DNA from: Flexithrix dorotheae DSM 6795
GTDB lineage: Bacteria > Bacteroidota > Bacteroidia > Cytophagales > Flammeovirgaceae
Assembly (NCBI RefSeq): GCF_000379765.1
Contig: NZ_KB903453.1
Span: 20,774 to 84,773, forward strand
Reading direction: 5' to 3'
DNA: 64,000 nucleotides
Below the pieces are notes generated by a model, which saw only the letters and a program-made list of their open reading frames with translations, did not search any database and was not told where the DNA came from. Both the position numbers and the translations under genes were made by a program. Every line of letters begins with the position of its first letter. The stretch's first letter is position 1. Below, one piece after another: positions 36,982-46,224 of this stretch.

Positions 36982-37224
36982 GTATTGAATTCCGGAAAAG
37001 AATAGAAGTGTATAAGAATGAATAATATTACCATTTTGATAGGGGCTGAATTAAACTAATTGCCAATCCCGGTTTAACCTGCAAAAAAGGAGGATAGTAA
37101 TTTTAAGAAAATCAATTTGTGCAGACCAAAATTTTCCTTTGCATAAATTGAAAATGTTCACGTACTATTTTCCATTTTAAATTTCAAATCTGTGGCAATG
37201 AGCCGGACAAACCATAAATATGAA

Positions 37225-39009
37225 ATGAAATTTTTAAAAGGAATTGCTCTATTCGTAGCATTTTTGAGTGTAAATGCTCTTTTTGCCCAAAAAGCTGAAA
37301 GTATGGACGAAATGTGGGGTAAACAAAAGCTAATTACCCGATCAGATGTGGGGGAAAGAGCCTCCCTATTTGATGATGGCAATTATGCCATGTTTATCCA
37401 TTGGGGACTCTATTCCAACATTGCAAATAAATGGAAAGGTAAAACTTACTATGGTATAAGTGAGTGGATCATGAATCCCAGAAGGGCCGGAATCCCGGTG
37501 GACGAATACATGGCGGAAGCCAAAAACTTCAACCCGGAAAATTTCGATGCAAAAGGGATAGCACAACTGGCCAAAGCTGCTGGAATGAAGTATATAGTGA
37601 TCACCAGTAAGCATCACGATGGGTTTGCCATGTATAACTCAAAAGTCAATGATTTTAATATTGTAAAAGCCACACCTTTTGCCAGGGATCCTATGAAAGA
37701 ACTTGCGGAAGCATGTAAAGAAGCAGGACTTGGGCTTGGCTTTTATTACTCGCACAATCAGGACTGGACCTTTCCAGGTGGAAATGGAGGGCCTAAGACC
37801 AATGATAAAGGCGAAGAAGTAGGATTTGATTATTATTTCAAAGAAAAGTGCCTGCCACAGGTTGAAGAAATCACCACTCAATATGGGGAAATTGCCATGG
37901 TGTGGTTTGATACACCTGGCCGAATGGAAAAAAAGTACGTTGAAGAGCTGGTGGCTGTAGTCAGGAAGAATCAGCCCAGGGCGATGATCTCAGGTCGTGC
38001 GGGACATAATCTGGGAGACTACTTATCACTGGGTGATATGAACATCCCAGTTAAAAATGTACCTGGGTTGTGGGAAACAGTAGATGTTACCAATGATTCA
38101 TGGGGTTATGCCTGGTATGACCAAAACTGGAAGAGCGCTAAGCGCATACTAAAATCTACGATATCAACTGTAGCCAGAGGAGGGACTTATATGCTCAATG
38201 TGGGCCCCAAGCCTGATGGTACTGTTCCTTTGGAGGCCCAAAATGCACTTCGGGGAGCAGGTGATTGGATAGGCAAATACCCACAGGTAATATATAAGGC
38301 AGGCCCATCTCCCTGGGGAAGGGCTTTACCCTGGGGTGATGTAACGGTTGCAGATGGCAAGTTAAACCTTTGTATATATCATTGGCCACTGGATGGGGAA
38401 ATTGTGCTACCTGGGCTCAACAATGAAATTAAATCTGCTGGATTATGGGTGAATGGAAATTTGCAACCTTTATCCACCCACAAAAATGGAAGATGGACGG
38501 TCATCAGACTTCCAGCCCAACGGCCTGAAAAATTGATACCCGTGATAGAACTGGAAGTAAAGGGGGAAATTTCTGTAGATCAATCATTGAGTATTGATCC
38601 AGTTTTTTCAACTGAGTTGTTGATCGATTTTGCAGAAGCGAAAAATTGTACAATTGAAGGGAAAAGATGGATGGAGAAATTTGGGGAATGGAAACACATT
38701 AGTCATGCACATGGATGGAGTAAAGCAAGCAAAGTTAGTTGGGAAGTGGATGTGATGAAACCAGGATACTACCAGGCTGACCTTAATTATGCGGGAAAAG
38801 GTCGGTTGGTCTGGCGTATCGAAAATGAAGAAGGAGCCCTTATTCAAAATGAGCAAAACTCTTCTGGTGTGTACAAATATTATGAGATGGGATTACTGAA
38901 ATTTAAATCGCCCGGTAAACACACCATCATTGTTTCATTTATTGATGGGGATTTAGTGGAGGCGAGTTTAAAGCAAATGAAGCTGACTCCCCTGGGTAGT
39001 TTGGAATAA
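37225..39009 (+). CDS. GH29 alpha-L-fucosidase
   Basis: Counted from the ATG at 37225 the protein has 594 residues with a signal peptide (LKGIALFVAFLSVNALFAQ). The GH29 catalytic domain shows HWGLYS near 59, KHHDGFAMY near 129 and the nucleophile Asp229 in MVWFDTPG. A beta-sandwich C-terminal region follows. It hydrolyses terminal alpha-L-fucose. The frame extends to a GTG at 37192, but those 11 residues precede the natural signal peptide. It lies between two sulfatases, as expected for desulfation followed by fucose release. Linkage preference is unknown. Confidence 0.92.
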   Translation: MKFLKGIALFVAFLSVNALFAQKAESMDEMWGKQKLITRSDVGERASLFDDGNYAMFIHWGLYSNIANKWKGKTYYGISEWIMNPRRAGIPVDEYMAEAKNFNPENFDAKGIAQLAKAAGMKYIVITSKHHDGFAMYNSKVNDFNIVKATPFARDPMKELAEACKEAGLGLGFYYSHNQDWTFPGGNGGPKTNDKGEEVGFDYYFKEKCLPQVEEITTQYGEIAMVWFDTPGRMEKKYVEELVAVVRKNQPRAMISGRAGHNLGDYLSLGDMNIPVKNVPGLWETVDVTNDSWGYAWYDQNWKSAKRILKSTISTVARGGTYMLNVGPKPDGTVPLEAQNALRGAGDWIGKYPQVIYKAGPSPWGRALPWGDVTVADGKLNLCIYHWPLDGEIVLPGLNNEIKSAGLWVNGNLQPLSTHKNGRWTVIRLPAQRPEKLIPVIELEVKGEISVDQSLSIDPVFSTELLIDFAEAKNCTIEGKRWMEKFGEWKHISHAHGWSKASKVSWEVDVMKPGYYQADLNYAGKGRLVWRIENEEGALIQNEQNSSGVYKYYEMGLLKFKSPGKHTIIVSFIDGDLVEASLKQMKLTPLGSLE

Positions 39010-39030
39010 AGTCATCCAAAGCATGCAAAT

Positions 39031-39111
39031 TAAAGACTGATAGAGATATTAATTTTTCTCGGAAATAATAGTTCCCGGTATAGAGTACCCGGTATGGAGC
39101 ACTGAAGCTTA
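39031..39111 (+). repeat. Dispersed repeat element, copy 4
   Basis: This copy has the same orientation as copy 3: TAAAGACTGATAGAGA, an AT-rich hairpin, CGGAAATAATA, two CCCGGTATxGAG units and the terminal TGGAGCACTGAAGCTTA. Its last base is the A of the sulfatase start codon, so the element supplies the whole immediate 5' leader of that gene. Confidence 0.8.
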
Positions 39112-40595
39112 TGAAACAATTATCAATTATTTTAACCCTGTTTGTCTGCCTGTATATAGAGGGCTTTGGACAAAAGCCGAATATCATTTACCTCATGGCT
39201 GATGATCAGAATGTGGGTTCTGTTGGATGTTATGGTAATGGAGAAGTTTCCACTCCAAATATGGACAAAATTGGTGATCAGGGAATTATATTTACAAGGC
39301 ATTACAATACCACAGCCATTTGTATGGCAAGTCGGGCAAATGCGATGACAGGTATGTATGAGTATAAAACAGGAACAAACTTCGATCATGGAGATATGAA
39401 ACCAGAAGTTTGGCAAAAGTCTTATCCTGTGCTACTACGTGAAGCGGGTTATTTTACCGCTTTTGCCGGGAAATTTGGTTTTGAGGTAGAAGGACTCGGC
39501 CTATGTGAAAGTGATTTTGATATGTGGGGGGGAGGTCCTGGTCAGACTTTCTATGCCACCAAGAAAAATAGTTCTATGGCCAAATATGCTAAGGAATTTC
39601 CCCACTCTACCCTTTCCTATGGAGCTTTTGGCCAGGATGTGATTCGCGAAGCTGTCCAACAGGATAAACCATTTTGTATATCTATTAGCTTCAAAGCTCC
39701 ACATCGCCCTATATTACCAGATCCTAAATTTGATCATGTTTATGCAGGCAAGACCTTTACCAAACCTGCAAATTATGGCCGAGTAGCAGGGGCACATATG
39801 TCAAAACAAAGTAAGCAAGGCAGGCAATATAAAAGATTTCATGAATGGGAATATTCCACTGATTATGATGAAGTCATGGCAAATTATTATCAACTTATTT
39901 ATGCCATAGATGTAGCCGTAGGGATGATAATAGAGGAGCTTGAGGCTCAGGGAATTGCAGATAATACGGTTATTATTTACACTAGTGACAATGGATATAT
40001 TTGTGGGGCTCACGGTTTTGCTTCGAAGGTACTTCCCATGGAAGAATCATCACGAGCACCCTTAATGATTTATGATCCACGGAGTGCTCATGCCGGTAAA
40101 AAAAGGGAATGTGCAGCACTTACAGGGAATATTGATTTTGCACCAACCATTCTCGATCTGGCGGGAGTACCCATTCCCGAAAATGTGGATGGCAAAAGTC
40201 TGGTGCCACTTATTGAAAACACAAACCAGGAAATACATGAACAGTTAGCTTTTATCAATACCTGGGGAGTGGTGCCCACCCAAAGCCTTACTTGTATCAC
40301 CAGGGATTGGAAATATACCTATTGGTGGTATGGAGATACTGAAATGAAACCAACTGAAGAATTATACAATTTAGCAAACGATCCTTTGGAGATGAAAAAT
40401 CTTGCTGAAGATCCGCAGGCAGAGACGATGCTTAATGCAATGCGCACCAGATACGATACAGAACTTGCCCATTGGAAAAAAGAGGCCGTCAATTATAATA
40501 ATTATCGGCAATACATCACCTTATTTGATCGGAAGATTCCCTGGGCACAAAAGAAATTCAAAAAAAGTGAAAGCATTAATGAAGCAAACCATTAG
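39111..40595 (+). CDS. Sulfatase (S1 family, CxAxR type)
   Basis: The 494-residue protein has a signal peptide (to about 21), the DDQ metal motif at 31-33 and the signature C71-M-A-S-R followed by TGMYEYKTG. Alanine replaces the usual proline of the CxPxR motif; this form is known in Bacteroidota sulfatases and would need a maturation enzyme that accepts it. [13 protein letters not shown] is the second metal site. It differs clearly from the sulfatase at 35191-36981, so a different sulfate position is likely. Translation starts at the edge of a dispersed repeat. Confidence 0.9.
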   Translation: MKQLSIILTLFVCLYIEGFGQKPNIIYLMADDQNVGSVGCYGNGEVSTPNMDKIGDQGIIFTRHYNTTAICMASRANAMTGMYEYKTGTNFDHGDMKPEVWQKSYPVLLREAGYFTAFAGKFGFEVEGLGLCESDFDMWGGGPGQTFYATKKNSSMAKYAKEFPHSTLSYGAFGQDVIREAVQQDKPFCISISFKAPHRPILPDPKFDHVYAGKTFTKPANYGRVAGAHMSKQSKQGRQYKRFHEWEYSTDYDEVMANYYQLIYAIDVAVGMIIEELEAQGIADNTVIIYTSDNGYICGAHGFASKVLPMEESSRAPLMIYDPRSAHAGKKRECAALTGNIDFAPTILDLAGVPIPENVDGKSLVPLIENTNQEIHEQLAFINTWGVVPTQSLTCITRDWKYTYWWYGDTEMKPTEELYNLANDPLEMKNLAEDPQAETMLNAMRTRYDTELAHWKKEAVNYNNYRQYITLFDRKIPWAQKKFKKSESINEANH

Positions 40596-40687
40596 GATTA
40601 TTCGGAAGTGGAGGATACTTCAAGGGAATAGTTTCTTTCCTGTTTAATAGTTTTCAAAATAAGCAGGATAAAATTAAAAATAAAGCA

Positions 40688-41704
40688 TTACATTTTCCGG
40701 GTAGTTTCTCTAATGATTAGTTCCGGATCGATAATAATTTTCTCATTCAACAGCGATTCATTCCGATTTAAAACGGATAGCATTTTTTCAGCCGCCAATT
40801 GGCCCATTTTGGTGGCAATTTGTTTTACCGTAGACAATTGAGGGGTCATATAAGTGGCGACTGGCTCATCAGAAAAACCAAAAACGGAAATATCTTCTGG
40901 AATTTTTTTCCCCATTTTGGTAAGTACATTTATAGCATAATTGGCGGCATAGTCATTAAAAACAAAAAGACCATCTAAATGGGGATTTGATTGAATAATT
41001 TTTTGCAAAAAAGTTTCTATCGTATTGGCTTGAAATTCATAATAAAAAATTAAAGTTTCATCCACTTCTATCTCATGATCTGTAAGTGCATCTATGTATC
41101 CATACAGACGGTTATTGCTATTGTTTAGGTTGATACTTCCCGTAATGTGTGCGATACATTTGCAGCCTAAATCAATGAGGTATTTGGTGGCATTATAGGC
41201 TGCCCGGTAATCATTGGCAATGATTTTTGGTACTGGTAAAAAATTGGCTACCCGATCGTAAAATACTAGAGGGACCTCATATTTGAGTAACTTTTCAAAA
41301 TGGTTGAATTTTTGGGTTTGGATTGAAATTGCAGCCAAAACACCATCTACCCGATGCTTTAAACAGGTATTAATGGCCTCTTTCTCCTTCTCCAGTGATT
41401 CTCCTGTATTAAAAAGAAATATCGAATACCCTTCCTTTTGCAGTGTATCCTGTATGCCTTTAATTACCTTTGCGAAAAAATTTATGGTAATATCGGGTAC
41501 GATAACCCCTACAATTTTACTTTGCCCTTTTGAAAGAAGGTTTGCCATTGAATTCGAAAAATACCCCAATTCTTCTGCTAATCGCCTTACCTTTTCTTTT
41601 GTTTTCTCGCTTATTCTGGGGTTATCATTCAGGGCTCGTGAAACGGTAGAATGTGAGATACCCAACTGGAGTGCGATTTCTGTGATCGTTACATATTTAC
41701 CCAT
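40688..41704 (-). CDS. LacI family transcriptional regulator
   Basis: The 338-residue protein has an N-terminal LacI helix-turn-helix (residues 4-50, ITEIALQLGISHSTVSRALN) and hinge, then a periplasmic-binding-like sugar sensor (about 60-338). It is divergent from the fucose catabolic operon and convergent with the sulfatase gene. Its effector is probably a sugar or acid intermediate from fucose breakdown, which is an inference from position. A 10-bp palindrome, CTGTGCACAG (41838-41847), lies in the divergent control region and is a possible operator. Confidence 0.88.
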   Translation of the reverse strand: MGKYVTITEIALQLGISHSTVSRALNDNPRISEKTKEKVRRLAEELGYFSNSMANLLSKGQSKIVGVIVPDITINFFAKVIKGIQDTLQKEGYSIFLFNTGESLEKEKEAINTCLKHRVDGVLAAISIQTQKFNHFEKLLKYEVPLVFYDRVANFLPVPKIIANDYRAAYNATKYLIDLGCKCIAHITGSINLNNSNNRLYGYIDALTDHEIEVDETLIFYYEFQANTIETFLQKIIQSNPHLDGLFVFNDYAANYAINVLTKMGKKIPEDISVFGFSDEPVATYMTPQLSTVKQIATKMGQLAAEKMLSVLNRNESLLNEKIIIDPELIIRETTRKM

Positions 41705-41837
41705 AATCCTTTGCCAGCGTATAATTCAATTTTTCACTATTAGATATCTTGTTTTAAGGTCATATCCCACTTCTAATTAAGTGAGATTAAATGTATTAAA
41801 TCTGTAAAACATATTCACTCAAAGATAATATACACAC

Positions 41838-41847
41838 CTGTGCACAG
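41838..41847. promoter_or_regulatory. Palindrome in the LacI/fucose operon control region
   Basis: CTGTGCACAG is a perfect 10-bp palindrome with a central GC step, 134 bp upstream of the lacI start. LacI-family operators are often palindromes of this kind, but it is short. Confidence 0.3.
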
Positions 41848-41907
41848 CAACTAAAATGGCGATTACTGGAAATGATTATCAATTATACCTAATTATGTAA
41901 AATCAAA

Positions 41908-42075
41908 ATGAGAATGTTAGGTAAATGGAAAACCCGAGCTTTCAATGGGTATCATAGGGAGGATGGAAAGGTGGGAACCGCTAATTATGTAAAGGAAGCA
42001 AGTGGGGATGAAACCAAGGCCATGAAACTTGATCAAAATGATTTCATTCCATGTAAAAGAGGGGTATTCCTTTAA
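41908..42075 (+). pseudogene. Probable remnant of a UxaA-family (altronate/fuconate-type) dehydratase
   Basis: A 55-codon frame lies in the space before the fucose operon. Its residues FNGYHREDGKVGTANYV strongly resemble the FxGYxRxDGRVGTRNY motif of UxaA-family sugar-acid dehydratases, which are normally over 400 residues. The rest (VKEASGDETKAMKLDQNDF, then IPCKRGVFL) does not continue the family pattern, so the frame looks like a leftover after deletion. A sugar-acid dehydratase is exactly the activity missing from this operon. It could instead be a small unrelated gene. Confidence 0.4.
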
Positions 42076-42130
42076 TTCTCAGTAGACTTTCATTTAAAAA
42101 TAAAAATACTCAAAACTTAAAAAAACATTT

Positions 42131-42904
42131 ATGTCAAAATTTGATTTAAGCGGGAAACTTGCGGTTGTTACTGGCGGAGGAAGTGGAATAGGACGATCCA
42201 TTGCATTGGCACTGGCTGAAAACGGGGCTCAGGTGGTCATACTGGATTTAAATGAACAAAACATGGCTGGGGTAGTATCGGAAATTGAAACAACGGGAGG
42301 AATAGCCACGGGAATCTCTTGTGACATTTCAGATCCGGAAAGTGTTCAAAAGGCATTTGATTTGGCCACAGGAGACACTCCTTTGGATATCCTGATTAAC
42401 AATGCAGGTATAGCTCATATCGGGAAGGTGGAAAATACTTCTACAGATGATTTCGATAAAATCCTTAATGTAAATGTAAAAGGTGTGTTTAATTGCCTTA
42501 AGGCCGGAGTGAAATTGATGAGAAATGGTGGATCAATAATTAATATGTCCTCTGTAGCAGCTCATGTAGGTATTCCCGATCGGTTTGCCTATTCCATGAG
42601 TAAAGGAGCTGTGCATGCCATGACCCTTTCAGTCGCTAAGGATTATTTAGCCCAAAATATAAGATGTAATAGTATTTCACCAGGTCGGGTACATACGCCA
42701 TTCGTAGATGGATTTTTGAAAGCCAATTATCCTGGAAATGAACCGGAAATGCTGGAGAAGCTTTCAAAGACACAACCCATTGGCAGAATGGGTAAGCCAG
42801 CCGAAATTGGGGCTTTAGCCCTGTATTTATGTTCAAATGAGGCATCATTTATTACTGGAACAGATTTCCCAATTGATGGAGGATTTATCACACTAAACAA
42901 TTAA
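42131..42904 (+). CDS. SDR family oxidoreductase, probable 2-keto-3-deoxy-L-fuconate dehydrogenase
   Basis: The 257-residue classical SDR has the NAD-binding TGGGSGIG at 15-22, NNAG at 90-93, the catalytic Ser140/141, and Tyr154 with Lys158. It ends in DGGFITLNN. Alone, the sequence only shows a dehydrogenase. The FAH-family gene starts 4 bp downstream and another SDR follows, which matches the non-phosphorylative L-fucose route, where this enzyme would oxidise 2-keto-3-deoxy-L-fuconate. It is the first gene of the operon and is divergent from lacI. Confidence 0.8.
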   Translation: MSKFDLSGKLAVVTGGGSGIGRSIALALAENGAQVVILDLNEQNMAGVVSEIETTGGIATGISCDISDPESVQKAFDLATGDTPLDILINNAGIAHIGKVENTSTDDFDKILNVNVKGVFNCLKAGVKLMRNGGSIINMSSVAAHVGIPDRFAYSMSKGAVHAMTLSVAKDYLAQNIRCNSISPGRVHTPFVDGFLKANYPGNEPEMLEKLSKTQPIGRMGKPAEIGALALYLCSNEASFITGTDFPIDGGFITLNN

Positions 42905-42907
42905 GAA

Positions 42908-43753
42908 ATGAAACTAATCAGATACGGAGAGCCCGGGAATGAACATCCCGGAATTGAAATAGAAGGGGTCAGGTATGATACAAGCAATATTGTTTGGGAT
43001 TATGATGAGGACTTTTTTTCCAAAAATGGCATTGAAGACCTGAAAAACAAATTTGATATTAATACTGCAGCCAGAATTGCAAATGATGTCAGATTAGGAG
43101 AGCCTGTAAAACGGCCAGGTAAAATTATATGTATTGGACTTAATTACAGAAAACATGCCGCTGAAAGTGGGATGGAAGTGCCTAAGGAACCCGTAGTTTT
43201 CTTTAAGGCAACCTCCTCTTTAATTGGTCCATATGACAATATTATTATCCCTAAAAACAGCCAAAAAACTGACTGGGAAGTGGAATTGGCTGTGGTAATA
43301 GGCAAAAGGGCTAATTATATCTCTGAGGAAGAAGCAATGGATCATGTGGCAGGTTATATCCTGCATAATGATGTAAGTGAACGTGAATTTCAAATTGAAA
43401 AAGGTGGTCAATGGGTGAAGGGAAAAAGCTGCGATACTTTTGCGCCAATGGGGCCTTATTTAGTCACCAAAGAGGAAGTGGCTGATCCTAATAACCTGAG
43501 GCTTTGGTTGACCTTAAATGGTAAAAAAATGCAGGATGGAAATACCAGCGATTTTATTTTCAACATCCAATATGTCATTGCTTACCTTTCTCAATACATG
43601 AGTCTAATGCCTGGGGATATCATTTCTACAGGAACACCGGAAGGAGTGGGTTTTGGTTTCAATCCGCCATTTTATCTTAAAGATGGGGATATTATAGAAT
43701 TGGGAATAGAAGGATTGGGTGAATCCAGGCAGAAAGTTAAAGCTTATTCTTAA
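42908..43753 (+). CDS. Fumarylacetoacetate hydrolase family protein, probable diketo-deoxyfuconate hydrolase
   Basis: The 281-residue FAH-fold protein has IGLNYRKHAAESG near 77-89 and metal ligands Glu124, Glu126 and Asp155 (DWEVELAVVIG, then HNDVSERE), followed by KGKSCDTFAPMGP and STGTPEGVGFG. Members cleave C-C bonds of 2,4-diketo acids. In the L-fucose oxidative pathway the homologous enzyme splits 2,4-diketo-3-deoxy-L-fuconate to pyruvate and L-lactate. Ureidoglycolate lyase annotation is common for this family but does not suit the context. Spacing to both neighbours is 3-5 bp, so all three genes form one transcript. Confidence 0.85.
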   Translation: MKLIRYGEPGNEHPGIEIEGVRYDTSNIVWDYDEDFFSKNGIEDLKNKFDINTAARIANDVRLGEPVKRPGKIICIGLNYRKHAAESGMEVPKEPVVFFKATSSLIGPYDNIIIPKNSQKTDWEVELAVVIGKRANYISEEEAMDHVAGYILHNDVSEREFQIEKGGQWVKGKSCDTFAPMGPYLVTKEEVADPNNLRLWLTLNGKKMQDGNTSDFIFNIQYVIAYLSQYMSLMPGDIISTGTPEGVGFGFNPPFYLKDGDIIELGIEGLGESRQKVKAYS

Positions 43754-43758
43754 TTGAA

Positions 43759-44541
43759 ATGGATTTAAAACTTAAAAACAAGGTTTTTATAGTTACAGGG
43801 GGTGCGGAAGGAATTGGAAAAGCTATTTCTTTGGAATTAGTAAATGAAGGTGCTATTCCGGTAATTGTGGGGAGAGCGGCTGAAGCAGCCGAAAAACTTT
43901 CTCGTTTGATCAGGGAAAAAGGAGGTGAAAGTCTGGTGATTGTGAAAGAACTTGGTGTTGAAGATATTTGCAGGGATATCATTCAGCATACCATTTTAAC
44001 TTTTGGAAGAATCGATGGCATTGTAAACAATGCAGGTGCAAATGACAGCATAGGTTTGATTAATGGAAATCCTAATGCCTTTAAAAAATCCATGCTGACT
44101 AATTTGACCCATTGTTATGATTTAGTTCATTATGCCATTGATTATTTAAAAGTTACCAAAGGTTCAATAGTGAATATAAGTTCTAAAACGGCATTAACGG
44201 GTCAGGGTGGAACTTCAGGATATGCGGCAAGTAAAGGGGCATTATTAGCCCTTACCAGGGAATGGGCAGTTGAATTATTATCCTTTGGCATACGGGTAAA
44301 TGCAGTTATACCCGCTGAGGTAATGACTCCGCTATATGAAAAATGGCTTAATACCTTTGAAAATTCACAGGATAAATTGGACCAGATTGTTTCTAAAATT
44401 CCCCTTGAAAAAAGAATGACAGTCCCTGAAGATATTGCTGCTGCTACCGTTTTTCTTTTATCTGAACGGAGTGCACATACTACAGGCCAATGGCAAATAG
44501 TAGATGGGGGTTATATTCATCTGGATCGTTCGATTACGTAA
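43759..44541 (+). CDS. SDR family oxidoreductase, probable L-fucose dehydrogenase
   Basis: The 260-residue SDR has TGGAEGIG at 13-20, NNAG at 90-93, Ser141/142, and Tyr155 with Lys159. Its C-terminal GGYIHLDRSIT ending is like that of L-fucose dehydrogenases, which oxidise L-fucose to the lactone with NAD(P). It is the third gene of the operon. The lactonase, fuconate dehydratase and fucose permease needed for the full route are not in the window; a dehydratase remnant may lie just upstream of the operon. Confidence 0.78.
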   Translation: MDLKLKNKVFIVTGGAEGIGKAISLELVNEGAIPVIVGRAAEAAEKLSRLIREKGGESLVIVKELGVEDICRDIIQHTILTFGRIDGIVNNAGANDSIGLINGNPNAFKKSMLTNLTHCYDLVHYAIDYLKVTKGSIVNISSKTALTGQGGTSGYAASKGALLALTREWAVELLSFGIRVNAVIPAEVMTPLYEKWLNTFENSQDKLDQIVSKIPLEKRMTVPEDIAAATVFLLSERSAHTTGQWQIVDGGYIHLDRSIT

Positions 44542-44646
44542 AAAAACATCGATTTCTGCATATTTATTTTCATTAAGTAGGGAGTGTAAAATAAATCAAT
44601 CTCTTCTTCATTTTTTGGCTCATTTACAATGCTATTTGAAAGAAAG

Positions 44647-44684
44647 AATGAGCTGCTTAAAAATAAACAGCTCATTTTAATTTT
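44647..44684. terminator. Bidirectional terminator between fucose operon and SusD gene
   Basis: AATGAGCTG (44647-44655) and CAGCTCATT (44668-44676) form a 9-bp perfect stem with a 12-nt loop, followed by TTAATTTT on the plus strand and pyrimidine-rich sequence on the minus strand. It lies between two convergent operons. Confidence 0.65.
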
Positions 44685-44701
44685 AACTTTTTCCAAACCA
44701 A

Positions 44702-46216
44702 TTAGTATCCTGGATTCTGTTTCAGATTTGGATTATTTTGTACTTCGCTTGTAGGTATAGGAAATAATAACTCTCTGGAAGACAGTGTGGGGCCATAAAC
44801 GAATTGATGTCCAACAAAGTCATCAAAATCTCCTGAGGTCACATTAAATACTTTTCTGGTCCTCACCATATCAAACCAGGTTACACCTTCATAACTTAAT
44901 TCATGCCATTTTTCCCTCCAAACCGCCTCTCTAAATTCTTCCTTAGAGAGACCTGAATAAGGTGTTAATCCTGCCCGGGTTCTAATTTCATTTAATCCCT
45001 GATACGCCAATGCGGTAGCACCTTCAGAGGTTTCGTTTGATGCTTCAGCATAAATCAATAATAACTCGGCATACCTGTACAATGACCAATTAAGGGCACT
45101 ACTGGCCGTAAAAAGATTAGCCTCCACATCAAAATGTTTATAAAGAAAAAAGCCTCCTAAATTGATAGTTTCCGTTCGGTCAAATTTCGAAGTAAATGTG
45201 GTGTAATAAAAGGATTTTTCTTCTATTCTTTTATCTCCTGATTCATAAGAGGCTATAAAGTTTTGATTGGCATAAATTGCTCCCGTCTGATCAGAATATG
45301 CGGAAATATTCATGTTATAGGGGATAATATGGGGTTGCCAGTTTGAAGGAGCAGTCCCTGCTAAATATTGAACCATAAAAATATTTTCACCAATATTATT
45401 CATAGCCGGATCATGCAAATCATCGTAGCTTTCAAACAAACTATACTCGCCTTTATCAATTACTTCTTTGGCCTTTTCTGCAGCTAGCGAATAATAAGGC
45501 GCTCCTTTTTCCAAAGGATAGCCTGCCATGGTAAGATATACACTAGACAATAAAGTTTTAATTGCACCCATGGTTACTTTCCCTGAGTTATCATTGAAAG
45601 GTAATCCGGAATTTTCTGCTTCTGTCAGGTCCTTTACAATCTGGGTGAAAATTTCCTCCACGGGAGCCCCTGAGGCATAAAGATCTTCAGAAGCTAAATC
45701 AATGGGTTCCAGAATTAAAGGCACACTACCAAACAACCTGACCAATTGAAAATAATAGTGAGCCCTTAAAAATTTAGCTTCACCCAATAAACTATTTTTA
45801 AGGATTTCCGGCATTTGAATATCCGGGATTTTGGAAATAGCCAGATTGGCATTGGCTATACCCTCATAATTGGAGTTCCAATGTGAAATTCCATATGCAT
45901 TGTCTGCATTATTAATCAGGTTCCTGATAATATTGCTATTTTCAGCCTGTCCTAAATCAGATTCTGCTAAACCTGTTGCAAATTCTACCATTAGCCAGGG
46001 ACCACCCCCATAGGCTCCGCCACGAATTGCTTTTAAGGCGGAATAGGCGGAATTTACACCAATGCGCGCATGTTCTGCGGACTGGTAATAACTATCTTCA
46101 GTAATATTTGAGGGATCTATTTCGTCCAGGAAATCTTTACAACTGCCTGTTAAAAACATCAAAGCGCCTATGATCAGGATTTTTATATTAATTTTCATAT
46201 TTTTCATATTTTTCAT
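44702..46216 (-). CDS. SusD/RagB family glycan-binding lipoprotein (system 2)
   Basis: The 504-residue lipoprotein has lipobox LTGSC before KDFLDEIDPS, a TPR-rich helical body and the C-terminal SusD signature (WHELSYEGVTWFDMVRTRKV, then LLFPIPTSEVQNNPNLKQNP). It binds oligosaccharides at the surface for its SusC partner, whose stop lies 8 bp upstream. The start region repeats ATGAAAAAT three times (in-frame Met 1, 4 and 7), so the exact start is uncertain. The pair sits beside the fucose operon, so a fucose-containing glycan is a reasonable substrate guess. Confidence 0.93.
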   Translation of the reverse strand: MKNMKNMKINIKILIIGALMFLTGSCKDFLDEIDPSNITEDSYYQSAEHARIGVNSAYSALKAIRGGAYGGGPWLMVEFATGLAESDLGQAENSNIIRNLINNADNAYGISHWNSNYEGIANANLAISKIPDIQMPEILKNSLLGEAKFLRAHYYFQLVRLFGSVPLILEPIDLASEDLYASGAPVEEIFTQIVKDLTEAENSGLPFNDNSGKVTMGAIKTLLSSVYLTMAGYPLEKGAPYYSLAAEKAKEVIDKGEYSLFESYDDLHDPAMNNIGENIFMVQYLAGTAPSNWQPHIIPYNMNISAYSDQTGAIYANQNFIASYESGDKRIEEKSFYYTTFTSKFDRTETINLGGFFLYKHFDVEANLFTASSALNWSLYRYAELLLIYAEASNETSEGATALAYQGLNEIRTRAGLTPYSGLSKEEFREAVWREKWHELSYEGVTWFDMVRTRKVFNVTSGDFDDFVGHQFVYGPTLSSRELLFPIPTSEVQNNPNLKQNPGY

Positions 46217-46224
46217 ATTTTAAT

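Noticed and set aside
37192..37224. GTG start for the first GH29 fucosidase
   Set aside because: The signal peptide begins at the ATG at 37225; extra residues would sit before it.
41283..41780. 165-codon plus-strand frame opposite the LacI gene
   Set aside because: It is the antisense shadow of a clear LacI-family protein; the translation has no family features.
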